A DNA stretch of 64,000 nt, taken from contig NZ_RHOC01000003.1 in the NCBI RefSeq assembly GCF_003946145.1, forward strand, positions 1 to 64,000, given 5' to 3'. Origin of the DNA: Levilactobacillus huananensis. Its GTDB lineage: Bacteria > Bacillota > Bacilli > Lactobacillales > Lactobacillaceae. The notes beneath the pieces are model-generated. The model was not told where the DNA came from. It did not search any database and saw only the letters and a program-made list of their open reading frames with translations. Shown here piece by piece: positions 7,747 through 16,087 of the stretch (its first letter is position 1; every line of letters starts with the position of its first letter). The position numbers were made by a program, and so were the translations under genes.

Positions 7747-9912
7747 CTAGATAACACAGCTTTCACATTGGTTAGCCCCGACTTCACTATTGTCATCGGT
7801 GAAGGTCCGCACGTAGTAGATCGACTTGATCCCCTTACGGTGGGCATAGTTCCGTAAGATACTCAGATCCCGGGTGGTCATCTTGTCCGTCCGCCCATTT
7901 TTCCATTCGTAGAGGCCTTCAGGTAGGGTGGAGCGCATGAAGAGGGTTAAACTCATCCCTTGGTCCACGTGTTTTTGGGCCGCGGCGTAAACGTCGATGA
8001 CTCGGCGCATGTCGGTGTCATAAGCTGACTTGTAGTAAGGCATGGTGTCGTTGCTGAGGTATGGTGCTGGATAATAGATTTTCCCAATCTTCTTTTCTTG
8101 GCGTTCTTCAATCCGGTTGATAATAGGATGGAGACTAGCAGTGGTGTCGTTGATGTAGGAAATGGATCCGTTAGGCGCAACCGCCATCCGGTTTTGATGG
8201 TAGAGGCCGTCTTGCATGACGGCGGTCTTCAGTTCGGCCCAGTCTTCAGGTGAAGGCAACCAAACGTCGGCGAAGAGGTCCTGGACCTTGGCCGATGATG
8301 GCCGCCAGTCCTTTTCGGTGTAACGATCGAAGTAAGTCCCATCGGCGTAAGTGCTCTTGTCGAAATTGTGGAACGTTTCGTGACGTTCCTTAGCGATTTC
8401 GTTTGATGCCTTCAACGTCCAGTAGTTTAGTAGCATAAAGTACACACTGGTAAAGGCAATACTGTCCTTGGATCCGTACATCATTTGGTTCTTGGCAAAG
8501 TAGCTGTGCAGCCCCATGGCACCTAATCCGATGGTGTGGCCGAGTCGGTTCCCTTTTTGAATGGAAGGAACGACGTCGATGTCGGAATGGTCGGTCACGA
8601 AGGTAAGGGCCCGGACCATGGTTTCGACGGAATGGCCGAAGTCGGGAGAGGTCATCAGGTTGACAATATTGGTGGAGCCGAGGTTACAAGAAATATCGGT
8701 TCCCAGCACGTCATAGTCTTGCTTGTTGTTGACGCGTGAAGGCGTCTGAACCTGCATGATTTCGGAACAGAGGTTACTCATAACGATCCGGCCGTCAATG
8801 GGACTTTCCCGGTTGGCCGTGTCAATGTTAACAATATAAGGGTAGCCGGACTCCTGTTGGAGCTTGCCAATTTCGGTTTCTAGCTCGCGGGCCTTTAGTT
8901 TCTTCTTACGGATATCAGGGTTAGCTACCATATTGTCGTATTCAGTGGTGATGTCGACGTAGGCAAATGGCTTGCCGTAGATTCGTTCGACATCGTAAGG
9001 ACTGAAGAGATACATGTCGGCATCCTGTTCACAGAGTTCATAGAACTTATCGGGAACGGTGATCCCGAGTGAAAGAGTCTTCAGACGAATCTTTTCGTCG
9101 GCATTTTCCTTTTTAGCACTCAGGAAGGCCACGATGTCTGGATGGAAAACACTTAGGTAAACCACACCGGCACCTTGACGTTGGCCTAATTGATTGGAGT
9201 AAGAGAAGCTGTCTTCGAGTAACTTCATGACGGGAACAACGCCGGAAGCGGCGCCGTCGATGTGCTTGATCGGATCGCCCGCGCCCCGCAAGTTGGATAG
9301 GCTAATCCCAACGCCACCACCGATACGTGAAAGTTGGAGAGCAGAGTTAATCGTCCGACCAATCGTGTTCATGTCATCGGTCGATTGGATTAAGAAACAA
9401 GAGACGAGCTCGCCACGACGAGACCGGCCGGCGCTTAGGAAGCTTGGCGTAGCGGGTTGGTAACGTTGGTGGATAATTTCATCGGCTAAGTCGTGAGCTA
9501 ACTGTTGGTCACCCGCGGCAAAGTCCAGTGCGTTCATGGCCACACGGTCAATGAAGTTTTCTAGATAGTAGTCGTTGTCATCGGTCTTCAAGGCATATTG
9601 TGCGTAAAACTTGTAAGCGGCCATGAAGGACTTGAAATGAAAGTCTTGGTTTTTGAGGTAAGTGTAGAGGTCTTCGACAAATTCGAAGGGGTACTGGTTA
9701 ATAACCTTGGCTTCGATGTAGTTATTGTCGATTAAGAAGTCGAACCGGTCACGCAGAGAATCAAAGTGCTTAGTGTTGGGGCCGACATTTTCTTTTAGGA
9801 AGGCATGGAGGGCTTCCTGATCCTTATTAAGCGGGATCTGTCCGTCGACGGGGATGTTAATTTCATTGTTTAAATCATAGTAAGTCACGTTGCCTAAATC
9901 TTTTAAGCTCAT
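7747..9912 (-). CDS. nrdE: Class Ib ribonucleotide reductase, alpha subunit NrdE
   Basis: This 721-residue catalytic subunit has the thiyl-radical Cys at about 382 inside SNLCSE, with the flanking Asn and Glu. The redox pair is about C172 (LVSCFL) and C409 (ISCNLG), and the C-terminal shuttle pair is CESCVI (C716/C719). The class Ib signature YINDTTASLHP is also present. The start chosen is the ATG at 9912 (MSLKDLGN), preceded by GAAGGAAG at about 11 bases. An ATG three codons earlier overlaps that ribosome site. NrdH reduces the C-terminal cysteines. Length and motif spacing are standard. Confidence 0.97.
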   Translation of the reverse strand: MSLKDLGNVTYYDLNNEINIPVDGQIPLNKDQEALHAFLKENVGPNTKHFDSLRDRFDFLIDNNYIEAKVINQYPFEFVEDLYTYLKNQDFHFKSFMAAYKFYAQYALKTDDNDYYLENFIDRVAMNALDFAAGDQQLAHDLADEIIHQRYQPATPSFLSAGRSRRGELVSCFLIQSTDDMNTIGRTINSALQLSRIGGGVGISLSNLRGAGDPIKHIDGAASGVVPVMKLLEDSFSYSNQLGQRQGAGVVYLSVFHPDIVAFLSAKKENADEKIRLKTLSLGITVPDKFYELCEQDADMYLFSPYDVERIYGKPFAYVDITTEYDNMVANPDIRKKKLKARELETEIGKLQQESGYPYIVNIDTANRESPIDGRIVMSNLCSEIMQVQTPSRVNNKQDYDVLGTDISCNLGSTNIVNLMTSPDFGHSVETMVRALTFVTDHSDIDVVPSIQKGNRLGHTIGLGAMGLHSYFAKNQMMYGSKDSIAFTSVYFMLLNYWTLKASNEIAKERHETFHNFDKSTYADGTYFDRYTEKDWRPSSAKVQDLFADVWLPSPEDWAELKTAVMQDGLYHQNRMAVAPNGSISYINDTTASLHPIINRIEERQEKKIGKIYYPAPYLSNDTMPYYKSAYDTDMRRVIDVYAAAQKHVDQGMSLTLFMRSTLPEGLYEWKNGRTDKMTTRDLSILRNYAHRKGIKSIYYVRTFTDDNSEVGANQCESCVI

Positions 9913-10022
9913 CCTGATCATCTCTTCCTTCGTTGTAAAATTGGAACATCTAAAACCAAATAAAAATGGCGCCACCGTGAACAAACACGACGTCGCCGAG
10001 ACGGGTTTGTGTCTAACTTAAA

Positions 10023-10250
10023 TTAGCCCGCAATCTTCGTCAATTGGTCTGGCCGGAAGCCATAAAAGGCTGGTACGCCAGGTGCTTCCACTACTGGGAC
10101 TGCTTGGAAACCGTGGTCCTTCAGGTAGGAAACGTATTCTGGATTCTGAGAGATGTTGTGTTCCTCAAATTCCACGTTGTGTTCGCTGAGGAAACGCTTT
10201 GTCATCTTGCATTGCATGCAGTCGTTCTTGGAGTAAACTGTTACTTTCAT
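10023..10250 (-). CDS. nrdH: NrdH redoxin
   Basis: This 75-residue glutaredoxin-like protein has the CMQC active site (C11-C14), the usual NrdH form. It reduces NrdE and is itself reduced by thioredoxin reductase; a trxB is present at 51.9 kb. The ATG at 10250 follows AAGGGA at 10 bases and was preferred over an in-frame GTG three codons upstream. The end carries GFRPDQL, matching the conserved NrdH SGFRP loop. It is the first gene of nrdHEF. The 110-base gap to nrdE holds no obvious promoter. Confidence 0.95.
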   Translation of the reverse strand: MKVTVYSKNDCMQCKMTKRFLSEHNVEFEEHNISQNPEYVSYLKDHGFQAVPVVEAPGVPAFYGFRPDQLTKIAG

Positions 10251-10288
10251 TGTTGCCACATCCCTTAAATTTAAATATCAATGAGTTA

Positions 10289-10317
10289 AGTGTACACCAG
10301 AAATTGAAAAATTCAAT
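10289..10317 (-). promoter_or_regulatory. nrdHEF promoter with overlapping palindrome
   Basis: On the minus strand TTGAAT (10311-10316) is 16 bases from TACACT (10289-10294). The -35 lies inside a perfect 6-3-6 palindrome, ATTGAA-N3-TTCAAT (10303-10317), which may be an operator. I did not find a convincing pair of NrdR boxes here. Confidence 0.5.
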
Positions 10318-10376
10318 CAAAAAAAGCACCATATTTAGTAGTTGGATCATACAATAACCACTAAATATGGTGCTCT
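10318..10376 (-). terminator. Perfect 15-bp hairpin upstream of nrdHEF
   Basis: AGCACCATATTTAGT (10325-10339) pairs perfectly with 10360-10374 around a 20-base loop. On the minus strand a run of seven T follows, the form of an intrinsic terminator. No minus-strand gene lies upstream. It may therefore insulate the divergent promoters from antisense transcription, or act as an attenuator of a longer nrd leader. Confidence 0.65.
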
Positions 10377-10397
10377 TGGACTTATTTTTTATTTTTC

Positions 10398-10427
10398 TTG
10401 GTTTCCACCAAACATGTAAGGTAAAAT
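10398..10427 (+). promoter_or_regulatory. Putative promoter of the methyltransferase gene
   Basis: TTGGTT (10398-10403) and TAAAAT (10422-10427) are separated by 18 bases. They lie 25 bases before the TTG start at 10452. Confidence 0.5.
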
Positions 10428-10451
10428 AGGCACTGAAGGTGGTGGAGAGTT

Positions 10452-11054
10452 TTGACTAATCATTATTATACACAAAATCCAGACGTTTTACACGAAGAAC
10501 ATCACTGGCCCTACACGTTGCTAGGCAACGAATTGTTGTTTACCACCGACAACGGTGTCTTTTCAAAGAACCGGGTGGACTATGGTTCACGCGTGCTCTT
10601 AGAAGCTTTCAATGCCGAGAAGACACCAGCTGGTGCGTGGTTGGACCTAGGGACGGGTTACGGTCCGATCGGTTTAGCCTTGGCAAAAAAGTGGCCAGAT
10701 CGTGAAATTACGATGGTTGACGTTAATGAGCTGGCCTTACAATTGGCTCGGCAGAATGCCACGGCTAATCAGATTAAAAATGTGACGATTAAGACGTCAG
10801 ATATTTATAGTGACATCACGGAACAATACGCGGCAATCGTAACAAATCCCCCGGTACGTGCTGGCAAGGACGTTGTAACGGCGATGTTAACTCAGGCTAA
10901 GGATCATCTCTTACCCGGGGGCACGTTGACTGTTGTCCTACAGAAGAAGCAAGGGGCACCGTCCGCTGAGAAAAATATGGCGGCGACGTTTGGCAATTGT
11001 GACATCATTAAAAAAGATAAAGGGTATTACATCTTAGAAAGTACGTTGCGCTAA
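10452..11054 (+). CDS. Class I SAM-dependent methyltransferase, RsmC-like
   Basis: This 200-residue protein has the SAM-binding loop DLGTGYGPIG (65-74), an acidic strand end (MVDVNE) and the base-methylating motif NPPVR (132-136). These place it with the RsmC/RlmG-type N2-guanine methyltransferases that act on rRNA. It corresponds to the single-domain form common in Firmicutes; the E. coli enzymes carry an additional N-terminal domain. Translation starts at TTG (10452) behind GGTGGAG. It is followed after 27 bases by tadA with its own GGAGG, so the two are probably co-transcribed, both acting on RNA. The exact target nucleotide is not provable here. Confidence 0.85.
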   Translation: MTNHYYTQNPDVLHEEHHWPYTLLGNELLFTTDNGVFSKNRVDYGSRVLLEAFNAEKTPAGAWLDLGTGYGPIGLALAKKWPDREITMVDVNELALQLARQNATANQIKNVTIKTSDIYSDITEQYAAIVTNPPVRAGKDVVTAMLTQAKDHLLPGGTLTVVLQKKQGAPSAEKNMAATFGNCDIIKKDKGYYILESTLR

Positions 11055-11081
11055 TCGATTGCTGTCGAAAGGAGGGATTGG

Positions 11082-11603
11082 ATGCGCGAAACGTCCTATT
11101 CACCTCATCAGCGCTTATATATGGAAGAAGCCTTGTTTGAAGCAGACCAGGCGGGGTTGATTGGCGAGGTACCGATCGGGGCTGTGATTGTTCATGACGG
11201 CCAGATTGTCGGTCGGGGACATAACCTACGAGAACATGGCAATGATGCCACGCTACACGCCGAGGTGCGTGCGATCGAGGAAGCTTGTGCGACACTCAAG
11301 AGTTGGCGACTCAACGATTGCCAACTCTACGTGACGATTGAACCGTGTCTGATGTGTAGCGGGGCAATCGTCAATGCCCGGATTCCGGAAGTCTTCTACG
11401 GGGCTCGTGATCCCAAGGCCGGCGCCGTCGATAGTCTTTACCAAACACTCACCGATGATCGGTTAAATCATGTCGTTACAGTTCACGAAGGCCTACTGGC
11501 TAAGGCGGCCGGAGAACGTATGGTGACGTTCTTTAGAGCAGCTCGTAAACGTCAGAAGGCGGCCAAGAAGGCGCGACGTGCCGGTCAGACGGCACAAACT
11601 TAA
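11082..11603 (+). CDS. tadA: tRNA adenosine(34) deaminase TadA
   Basis: This 173-residue zinc deaminase makes inosine at the wobble position of tRNA-Arg(ACG). The catalytic HAE (59-61) and the zinc-binding PCLMC (C89, C92) are both present at family spacing. A basic C-terminal tail (RKRQKAAKKARR) extends beyond the core and probably helps RNA binding. It starts at the ATG at 11082 behind GGAGGG. The order tadA, SRP RNA, dnaX, ybaB, recR, yaaL is the same as in Bacillus subtilis, which supports the call. Confidence 0.95.
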   Translation: MRETSYSPHQRLYMEEALFEADQAGLIGEVPIGAVIVHDGQIVGRGHNLREHGNDATLHAEVRAIEEACATLKSWRLNDCQLYVTIEPCLMCSGAIVNARIPEVFYGARDPKAGAVDSLYQTLTDDRLNHVVTVHEGLLAKAAGERMVTFFRAARKRQKAAKKARRAGQTAQT

Positions 11604-11611
11604 CAAGTGGC

Positions 11612-11640
11612 TAGACAGGGTCAACGGTTCATGGTACACT
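11612..11640 (+). promoter_or_regulatory. Promoter of the SRP RNA gene
   Basis: TAGACA (11612-11617) is 17 bases from TACACT (11635-11640), placing the start near 11646. The same TAGACA hexamer occurs before tmk. Confidence 0.7.
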
Positions 11641-11645
11641 GAGTA

Positions 11646-11752
11646 TTGCCGTAAAGGCCTTGGAGCAAGGGTGACCTTACGAACTGTGTCAGGTCCGGAA
11701 GGAAGCAGCACTAAGTTTGCGCCGCTTTGTGCTTCAAGTTTATGAGCTAATT
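11646..11752 (+). ncRNA. ffs: Bacterial small SRP RNA (4.5S-type)
   Basis: The diagnostic apical segment GTGTCAGGTCCGGAAGGAAG is present near 11686-11705, with its GGAA tetraloop and symmetric and asymmetric bulges. The outer helix pairs CTTGGAGCA (from 11659) with TGCTTCAAG (ending 11738). The RNA binds Ffh to form the signal recognition particle for co-translational membrane targeting. It is the short form without an Alu domain. The boundaries are estimates from the promoter and the terminator; the core 11659-11738 is certain. Confidence 0.92.
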
Positions 11753-11754
11753 CC

Positions 11755-11783
11755 AACTCCTAGTCGATGACTGGGAGTTTTTT
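11755..11783 (+). terminator. Terminator of the SRP RNA
   Basis: AACTCC-T-AGTC pairs with GACT-G-GGAGTT around a 3-base loop, followed by six T. Confidence 0.9.
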
Positions 11784-11873
11784 CGTGGACAAAAATTATG
11801 TTCAAGAGGACCGTTATCGGTGGGATCGACGGCGATCAGAGATTAATTTACCCTAAATCTAGGCCAACATCCC

Positions 11874-11903
11874 GTGACAGCGAGCGGGTAAAAAGGCTAT
11901 AAT
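11874..11903 (+). promoter_or_regulatory. Promoter of the dnaX operon
   Basis: GTGACA (11874-11879) and TATAAT (11898-11903) are 18 bases apart. The dnaX ATG follows at 11952. Confidence 0.65.
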
Positions 11904-11951
11904 TATGAACAGCGAATTTAACGGATTTTCCTGAAGAAAGGGACGGATTGC

Positions 11952-13682
11952 ATGGCTTATCAAGCACTTTATCGGGTCTGGCGCCCGCAACGGTTCGACG
12001 ACATGATTGGGCAAGAGGTCATTACCCGCACGCTTAAGAATGCCATCACAACCAACCAAATTAGCCACGCTTATCTCTTTGCGGGACCCCGGGGAACCGG
12101 GAAGACCTCGGCGGCGAAAATTTTTGCCAAGGCCATCAACTGCCATCATCAAGTGGACGGCGAGCCCTGCAACGCGTGTGAGACCTGTAAGGCTATCACG
12201 GACGGCACATTGAATGACGTGATCGAGATCGATGCGGCCTCTAACAATGGGGTTGAAGAGATTCGGGATATCCGTGATAAGGTGAAGTATGCGCCAACGG
12301 TGGCCGACTATAAGGTCTACATCATTGATGAAGTTCATATGCTATCTACTGGGGCCTTTAACGCGTTACTGAAAACCCTGGAGGAACCACCGGCCAATGT
12401 CATCTTCATCCTGGCCACGACGGAACCTCACAAGATTCCAGCAACGATTATCTCACGGACGCAACGATTTGATTTCAAACGCATCGCGGCCAATGATAGT
12501 TACCAACGGATGATTTATATTTTAAAGCAAAAGGACGTTTCCTATGACGACCAGGCGATCAAGGTGATTGCCAAGGCCGCCGAGGGGGGGATGCGGGATG
12601 CACTGAGCATTCTGGATCAAGCGTTATCCTTCGGGGATAATGAGATTACCCTGGACAATGCTTTACTGGTGACCGGAAGCGTGACACATGAGCTGCTGGC
12701 GACCTATGTCCAGCAAGTTATTGCTGGTGACACCAAAGCCGGCCTGGCGAGCTTACAATCGGTCCTAGAGGCCGGGAAAGATGCCGAGCGGTTTACCGAA
12801 GATATTATCGGCTATACACGGGATCTCCTGTTGTACCAGCAAGCGCCTAAGATGGTCGAAGAGGCCGAGATGGGGAGTGTCAGCGAAGCCTTTCAGCAAT
12901 TAGCTGCGGCGACGTCGGCGCAGACCATGTATGCCATGATTAATGAATTAAATTCAATTCAACAGCAGATGCGATTTACGACGCATCCAGACGTTTATCT
13001 CGAAATTTTGACGATTAAACTAGCTGAGATCGGTAACCAGCAGGGACAGATCCCGCCAGCCGCGCAGCCAGTCGCCGCGCCGGAAAACGCTGATCAATCC
13101 GGTGTGGCCGACCTACAACGCGAGGTTCAGCAGTTGCGTTCGGCGGTTAAACATCTAGAGGAAGCTAATGCGGGTCAACCTGCCAAGGCCTCTTCGGGGA
13201 CACCACGGGTGAAGGCTGCTGTCAAACAGGAGGTTAACCTGGCGAAGATTAACCCCGTGCTGGGGACCGCGACTCGGGAGAAGCTCAATCAGCTCCAAGA
13301 GGTTTGGCCAGATATTTTGAATAGCTTGAACGTGGCACAACGTGCGGTTATGAAAGCCTCACAGCCGGTTGCGGCGGCGGACTCAGGGGTTATCGTGGCC
13401 TTCGATTTCTCCTTCTTCTTCCAGCGGGCAACTCTGGATCGGGAGCTCACGGATGCCTTGGAGAATGGGCTAGATCGCATGATTGGAACGGCGTTACCCG
13501 TCGTTTTTGTGCCCAAGGATCAATGGCCACGAATTCGTAAGAGCTATCTAGCAGCGCACAAGGCTCAGCTCCAGGCAAACTCACCCGAAGATCAACAGCC
13601 AGAACAGCCCGCTGAGAATCCAGTGGTGACGAAGGCTGAAGAACTCTTCGGTAAATCAATTGTGGATATTAAGCAAGATTAA
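11952..13682 (+). CDS. dnaX: DNA polymerase III subunits gamma/tau
   Basis: This 576-residue clamp-loader ATPase has Walker A GPRGTGKT (45-52), zinc ligands C64, C73, C76 and C79, Walker B DEVH (126-129) and the SRT sensor (168-170). The first 370 residues are the AAA+ core and oligomerisation domain. A linker rich in Gln, Ala and Pro follows, then a C-terminal domain that would bind the polymerase and helicase. The start ATG lies behind AAAGGGA. I saw no A-AAA-AAG slippery heptamer, so production of a short gamma form by frameshifting is not supported. It heads the dnaX-ybaB-recR-yaaL operon. Confidence 0.96.
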   Translation: MAYQALYRVWRPQRFDDMIGQEVITRTLKNAITTNQISHAYLFAGPRGTGKTSAAKIFAKAINCHHQVDGEPCNACETCKAITDGTLNDVIEIDAASNNGVEEIRDIRDKVKYAPTVADYKVYIIDEVHMLSTGAFNALLKTLEEPPANVIFILATTEPHKIPATIISRTQRFDFKRIAANDSYQRMIYILKQKDVSYDDQAIKVIAKAAEGGMRDALSILDQALSFGDNEITLDNALLVTGSVTHELLATYVQQVIAGDTKAGLASLQSVLEAGKDAERFTEDIIGYTRDLLLYQQAPKMVEEAEMGSVSEAFQQLAAATSAQTMYAMINELNSIQQQMRFTTHPDVYLEILTIKLAEIGNQQGQIPPAAQPVAAPENADQSGVADLQREVQQLRSAVKHLEEANAGQPAKASSGTPRVKAAVKQEVNLAKINPVLGTATREKLNQLQEVWPDILNSLNVAQRAVMKASQPVAAADSGVIVAFDFSFFFQRATLDRELTDALENGLDRMIGTALPVVFVPKDQWPRIRKSYLAAHKAQLQANSPEDQQPEQPAENPVVTKAEELFGKSIVDIKQD

Positions 13683-13702
13683 ATCTCGAAAGGATGATTA
13701 AG

Positions 13703-14020
13703 ATGCGGAACATGGGTAATATGGGAAACATGATGAAGCAGATGCGGCAAATGCAAAAGAAGATGGCGGAGGACCAAGCGAATTTGAATGCCCAATCCTT
13801 CACTGGAACGTCACCTGACGATTTGGTACAGGCAACTTTTACAGGTGACCGAAAGATGACTGACTTGACGATTAAGCCGGAAGCCATCGATCCCGATGAT
13901 CCTGATATGCTAGCTGACCTGGTTTTGGCTGCCGTTAATGAGGCCATTGCTAAGGTTGATGAAAGCACCCAACAAACGATGGGTAAATACACCCAAGGGC
14001 TAAACATTCCCGGGATGTAA
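13703..14020 (+). CDS. YbaB/EbfC nucleoid-associated protein
   Basis: This 105-residue DNA-binding protein of the YbaB/EbfC family begins with a Met-rich helix ([21 protein letters not shown]), as usual. The chosen start is the ATG at 13703, about eight bases after GAAAGGA; an ATG three codons earlier abuts the ribosome site. It lies between dnaX and recR as in most Firmicutes and many other bacteria. It forms dimers that bind DNA with little specificity. A specific role in recombination is suggested only by its constant neighbours. Confidence 0.93.
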   Translation: MRNMGNMGNMMKQMRQMQKKMAEDQANLNAQSFTGTSPDDLVQATFTGDRKMTDLTIKPEAIDPDDPDMLADLVLAAVNEAIAKVDESTQQTMGKYTQGLNIPGM

Positions 14021-14041
14021 TCCAGAAAGGACGTTGTGACT

Positions 14042-14641
14042 ATGCAGTACCCAGAACCCATTGCGCAGTTGATCGACAGTTACATGAAGCTTCCCGGAAT
14101 TGGCCAGAAGTCGGCAACCCGGTTAGCCTTTTTCACGATTGATATGGCAGAGGACGATGTCACGGCGTTTTCAAAGGCGCTTGTTGCGGCTAAACGCGAC
14201 CTTCACTTTTGCTCGATCTGTGGCAATATCACTGAGAGTGATCCTTGTGTCATCTGTACAGATAAGACGCGAGACCAAAGCCATGTGTTGGTGGTCGAAC
14301 AGGCCAAGGACATCATGGTGATGGAAAAAATGAAGGAATATCATGGCTTATACCACGTTCTTCAAGGTGTTATGTCACCCATCGAAGGCAAGGGACCAGA
14401 AGATCTGAACATTGCCAGTCTGATTAATCGTTTACAAAAGAATCCTTCTATTAAAGAAGTTATTATTGCCACTAACGCCACCCCCGAGGGGGAAGCAACA
14501 GCGATGTACCTGTCTCGACTGATTAAACCAGCTGGGATTAAGGTGACGCGTCTTGCCCACGGCTTGTCGGTGGGGAGTGACATCGAATATGCTGACGAAA
14601 TGACCCTGTTTAAGGCTGTTGAGGGCCGGACAGAGATGTAG
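14042..14641 (+). CDS. recR: Recombination mediator RecR
   Basis: This 199-residue protein has an N-terminal helix-hairpin-helix ([14 protein letters not shown]), a C4 zinc finger (C57, C60, C69, C72) and a Toprim domain with TPEGEATA (148-154). It works with RecO and RecF to load RecA on gapped DNA. The ATG at 14042 follows AAAGGACG; a GTG two codons earlier is the alternative. Length equals the family norm. Confidence 0.96.
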   Translation: MQYPEPIAQLIDSYMKLPGIGQKSATRLAFFTIDMAEDDVTAFSKALVAAKRDLHFCSICGNITESDPCVICTDKTRDQSHVLVVEQAKDIMVMEKMKEYHGLYHVLQGVMSPIEGKGPEDLNIASLINRLQKNPSIKEVIIATNATPEGEATAMYLSRLIKPAGIKVTRLAHGLSVGSDIEYADEMTLFKAVEGRTEM

Positions 14642-14653
14642 GAGGTCTTGCAG

Positions 14654-14905
14654 ATGTTTGGAAGAAAGAAACGCCAGTTACCCCGATTAAAAGCCGCGTA
14701 TGATGATCAGTTGTTAGTGACCATCGACGACGCCAAGGATCGGTGGGATCATGCGAAACAGACGGAAGAGGCCATTGCCGATGCAGATAACGAGATGACA
14801 GCGAACACCGCACTCGCTCGGCAGACCTACCTGTTCTTGTACCGCGAAGCCCGTCGACGTCAGGTTAAAGGTAAACAAATTTCTGCCGCAGTCTTTCGAG
14901 ATTAG
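14654..14905 (+). CDS. yaaL: YaaL-family protein (DUF2508)
   Basis: This 83-residue, highly charged helical protein of unknown function is found after recR in Bacillus and Lactobacillus. It shows the family feature of a basic start (FGRKKRQLPRLK) and a conserved YLFLYREARRR near the C-terminus. The ATG at 14654 is eight bases after AGGAGG. It has no membrane segment. Function is unknown; co-transcription with recR is the only hint. Confidence 0.8.
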   Translation: MFGRKKRQLPRLKAAYDDQLLVTIDDAKDRWDHAKQTEEAIADADNEMTANTALARQTYLFLYREARRRQVKGKQISAAVFRD

Positions 14906-14919
14906 GGGCAGCAGAAGAG

Positions 14920-14961
14920 ACGGGCAGGCGGCTGAATGCAGCATAATGGCCCGTTTTTTTG
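14920..14961 (+). terminator. Terminator of the dnaX operon
   Basis: ACGGGC (14920-14925) pairs with GCCCGT (14949-14954), followed by seven or more T. Confidence 0.8.
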
Positions 14962-15018
14962 TGGTCTAGCCACTAGTGTTTGATTTGATCGGTCACCCTG
15001 AGAAGGTATCGTTGCAAA

Positions 15019-15047
15019 TAGACATCAATTCTGAATTCAAGTACAAT
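15019..15047 (+). promoter_or_regulatory. Promoter of the tmk operon
   Basis: TAGACA (15019-15024) and TACAAT (15042-15047) are 17 bases apart, placing the start near 15054. That would leave too little leader for translation from an ATG at 15065, which supports the TTG at 15080. Confidence 0.65.
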
Positions 15048-15079
15048 GTAACTATCAATAAAAAATGGGGTCGAGCATC

Positions 15080-15721
15080 TTGTCAGGAACTTTTATCAGC
15101 TTTGAAGGCCCGGATGGTGCTGGGAAAACCAGTGCCTTACGAGCCATTACCGCCCAGATTATGGACGGATTGGGTGACCAATTGGTGATCACCAGAGAAC
15201 CAGGTGGCAATCCAATTTCCGAAAGTATTCGATCCATTATTTTAGACCGAGCGAATACCGCTATGGATTATCGCACCGAGGCCCTGCTGTATGCGGCAGC
15301 ACGGCGCCAACACTTAGCTCAGACGATTCTACCGGCACTTGAAGCCGACCAGCTGGTGCTCTGTGACCGTTACGTGGATAGTTCTATTGCATACCAAGGG
15401 GCAGGACGTCAGATTGGCGAAGACGCCGTGGCAGAAATGAATCAGTTTGCCACGGATGGGTTACTTCCCGATCTGACAATCTACTTTGACGTGCCGGCTG
15501 AGGTCGGTCTGCGGCGAATTCAAGCCCACCGACGAGCCGATCAGGTTGACCGGCTCGATGTCGAGAAGACGGCTTTTCACGATCGTGTGCGTGCAGCCTA
15601 TCTTAGACTCCAAGCAGCCGATCCCGACCGCATTAAACGCATCGACGCCACTCAGGAACCCGCTAAGGTGGTTGACCAGGCGTTGACCTTGATTAAGCAA
15701 ACTGCACCGCGCTACTTCTAA
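15080..15721 (+). CDS. tmk: Thymidylate kinase
   Basis: This P-loop kinase phosphorylates dTMP to dTDP. With the TTG start at 15080 it is 213 residues (MSGTFISFEGPDGAGKTS), matching the usual N-terminus. The ATG at 15065 would add five residues but has no ribosome site and is too close to the predicted transcription start. The P-loop EGPDGAGKT lies at 9-17, a DRY motif is in CDRYVDSSIAYQGAGR, and the lid region follows. It heads tmk-darA-holB-yabA-rsmI, with almost no gaps between genes. Confidence 0.95.
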   Translation: MSGTFISFEGPDGAGKTSALRAITAQIMDGLGDQLVITREPGGNPISESIRSIILDRANTAMDYRTEALLYAAARRQHLAQTILPALEADQLVLCDRYVDSSIAYQGAGRQIGEDAVAEMNQFATDGLLPDLTIYFDVPAEVGLRRIQAHRRADQVDRLDVEKTAFHDRVRAAYLRLQAADPDRIKRIDATQEPAKVVDQALTLIKQTAPRYF

Positions 15722-15748
15722 CCGGTGGTTAAGGGAGGATTTATCACT

Positions 15749-16078
15749 ATGAAATTACTGATTGCTATTGTTCAAGATAAGGACGCAAACCGTTTAAGCA
15801 ATGAATTTATCGATCACGATATCCGGGCTACCCGACTCTCCACCACCGGTGGTTTTCTGAAGTCCGGTAATACTACCTTCATGATTGGGGTGGAAGATGA
15901 CCGGGTCGATTCGGTTTTGGCGATGATCAAAGCCGCCAGTCACACGCGTCAACAATTCATGACGCCACCGGTTAATCTCGATGCTCAGCTCGACAGTACG
16001 TCGTCTTACCCCGTTGAAGTTCAGGTCGGCGGAGCCACGGTTTTCGTCATGCCAGTTGACCAATTCCATCAATTTTAG
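15749..16078 (+). CDS. darA: Cyclic-di-AMP receptor DarA (PII-like, YaaQ)
   Basis: This 109-residue PII-like protein (DUF970) binds c-di-AMP in Bacillus, Listeria (PstA) and Staphylococcus. The N-terminus MKLLIAIVQDKD and the TTGGFLKSGNTTFMIGVEDD segment are typical. The ATG at 15749 follows AAGGGAGG; an in-frame GTG at 15725 lies before the ribosome site. It is not a phosphate-uptake gene despite the name PstA used in Listeria. Its downstream target is unknown. Confidence 0.92.
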   Translation: MKLLIAIVQDKDANRLSNEFIDHDIRATRLSTTGGFLKSGNTTFMIGVEDDRVDSVLAMIKAASHTRQQFMTPPVNLDAQLDSTSSYPVEVQVGGATVFVMPVDQFHQF

Positions 16079-16087
16079 GAGGGCTGC

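Noticed and set aside
11859-12338. A 159-codon minus-strand frame over the dnaX start
   Set aside because: It is antisense to the dnaX Walker A and zinc region and has no start signals or recognisable domain.
12000-13682. A dnaX slippery site producing a gamma form
   Set aside because: No A-AAA-AAG heptamer with a following hairpin was seen.
14976-15188. A 70-codon plus-strand frame over the tmk start
   Set aside because: It spans the tmk promoter and the tmk P-loop in another frame, with no ribosome site.
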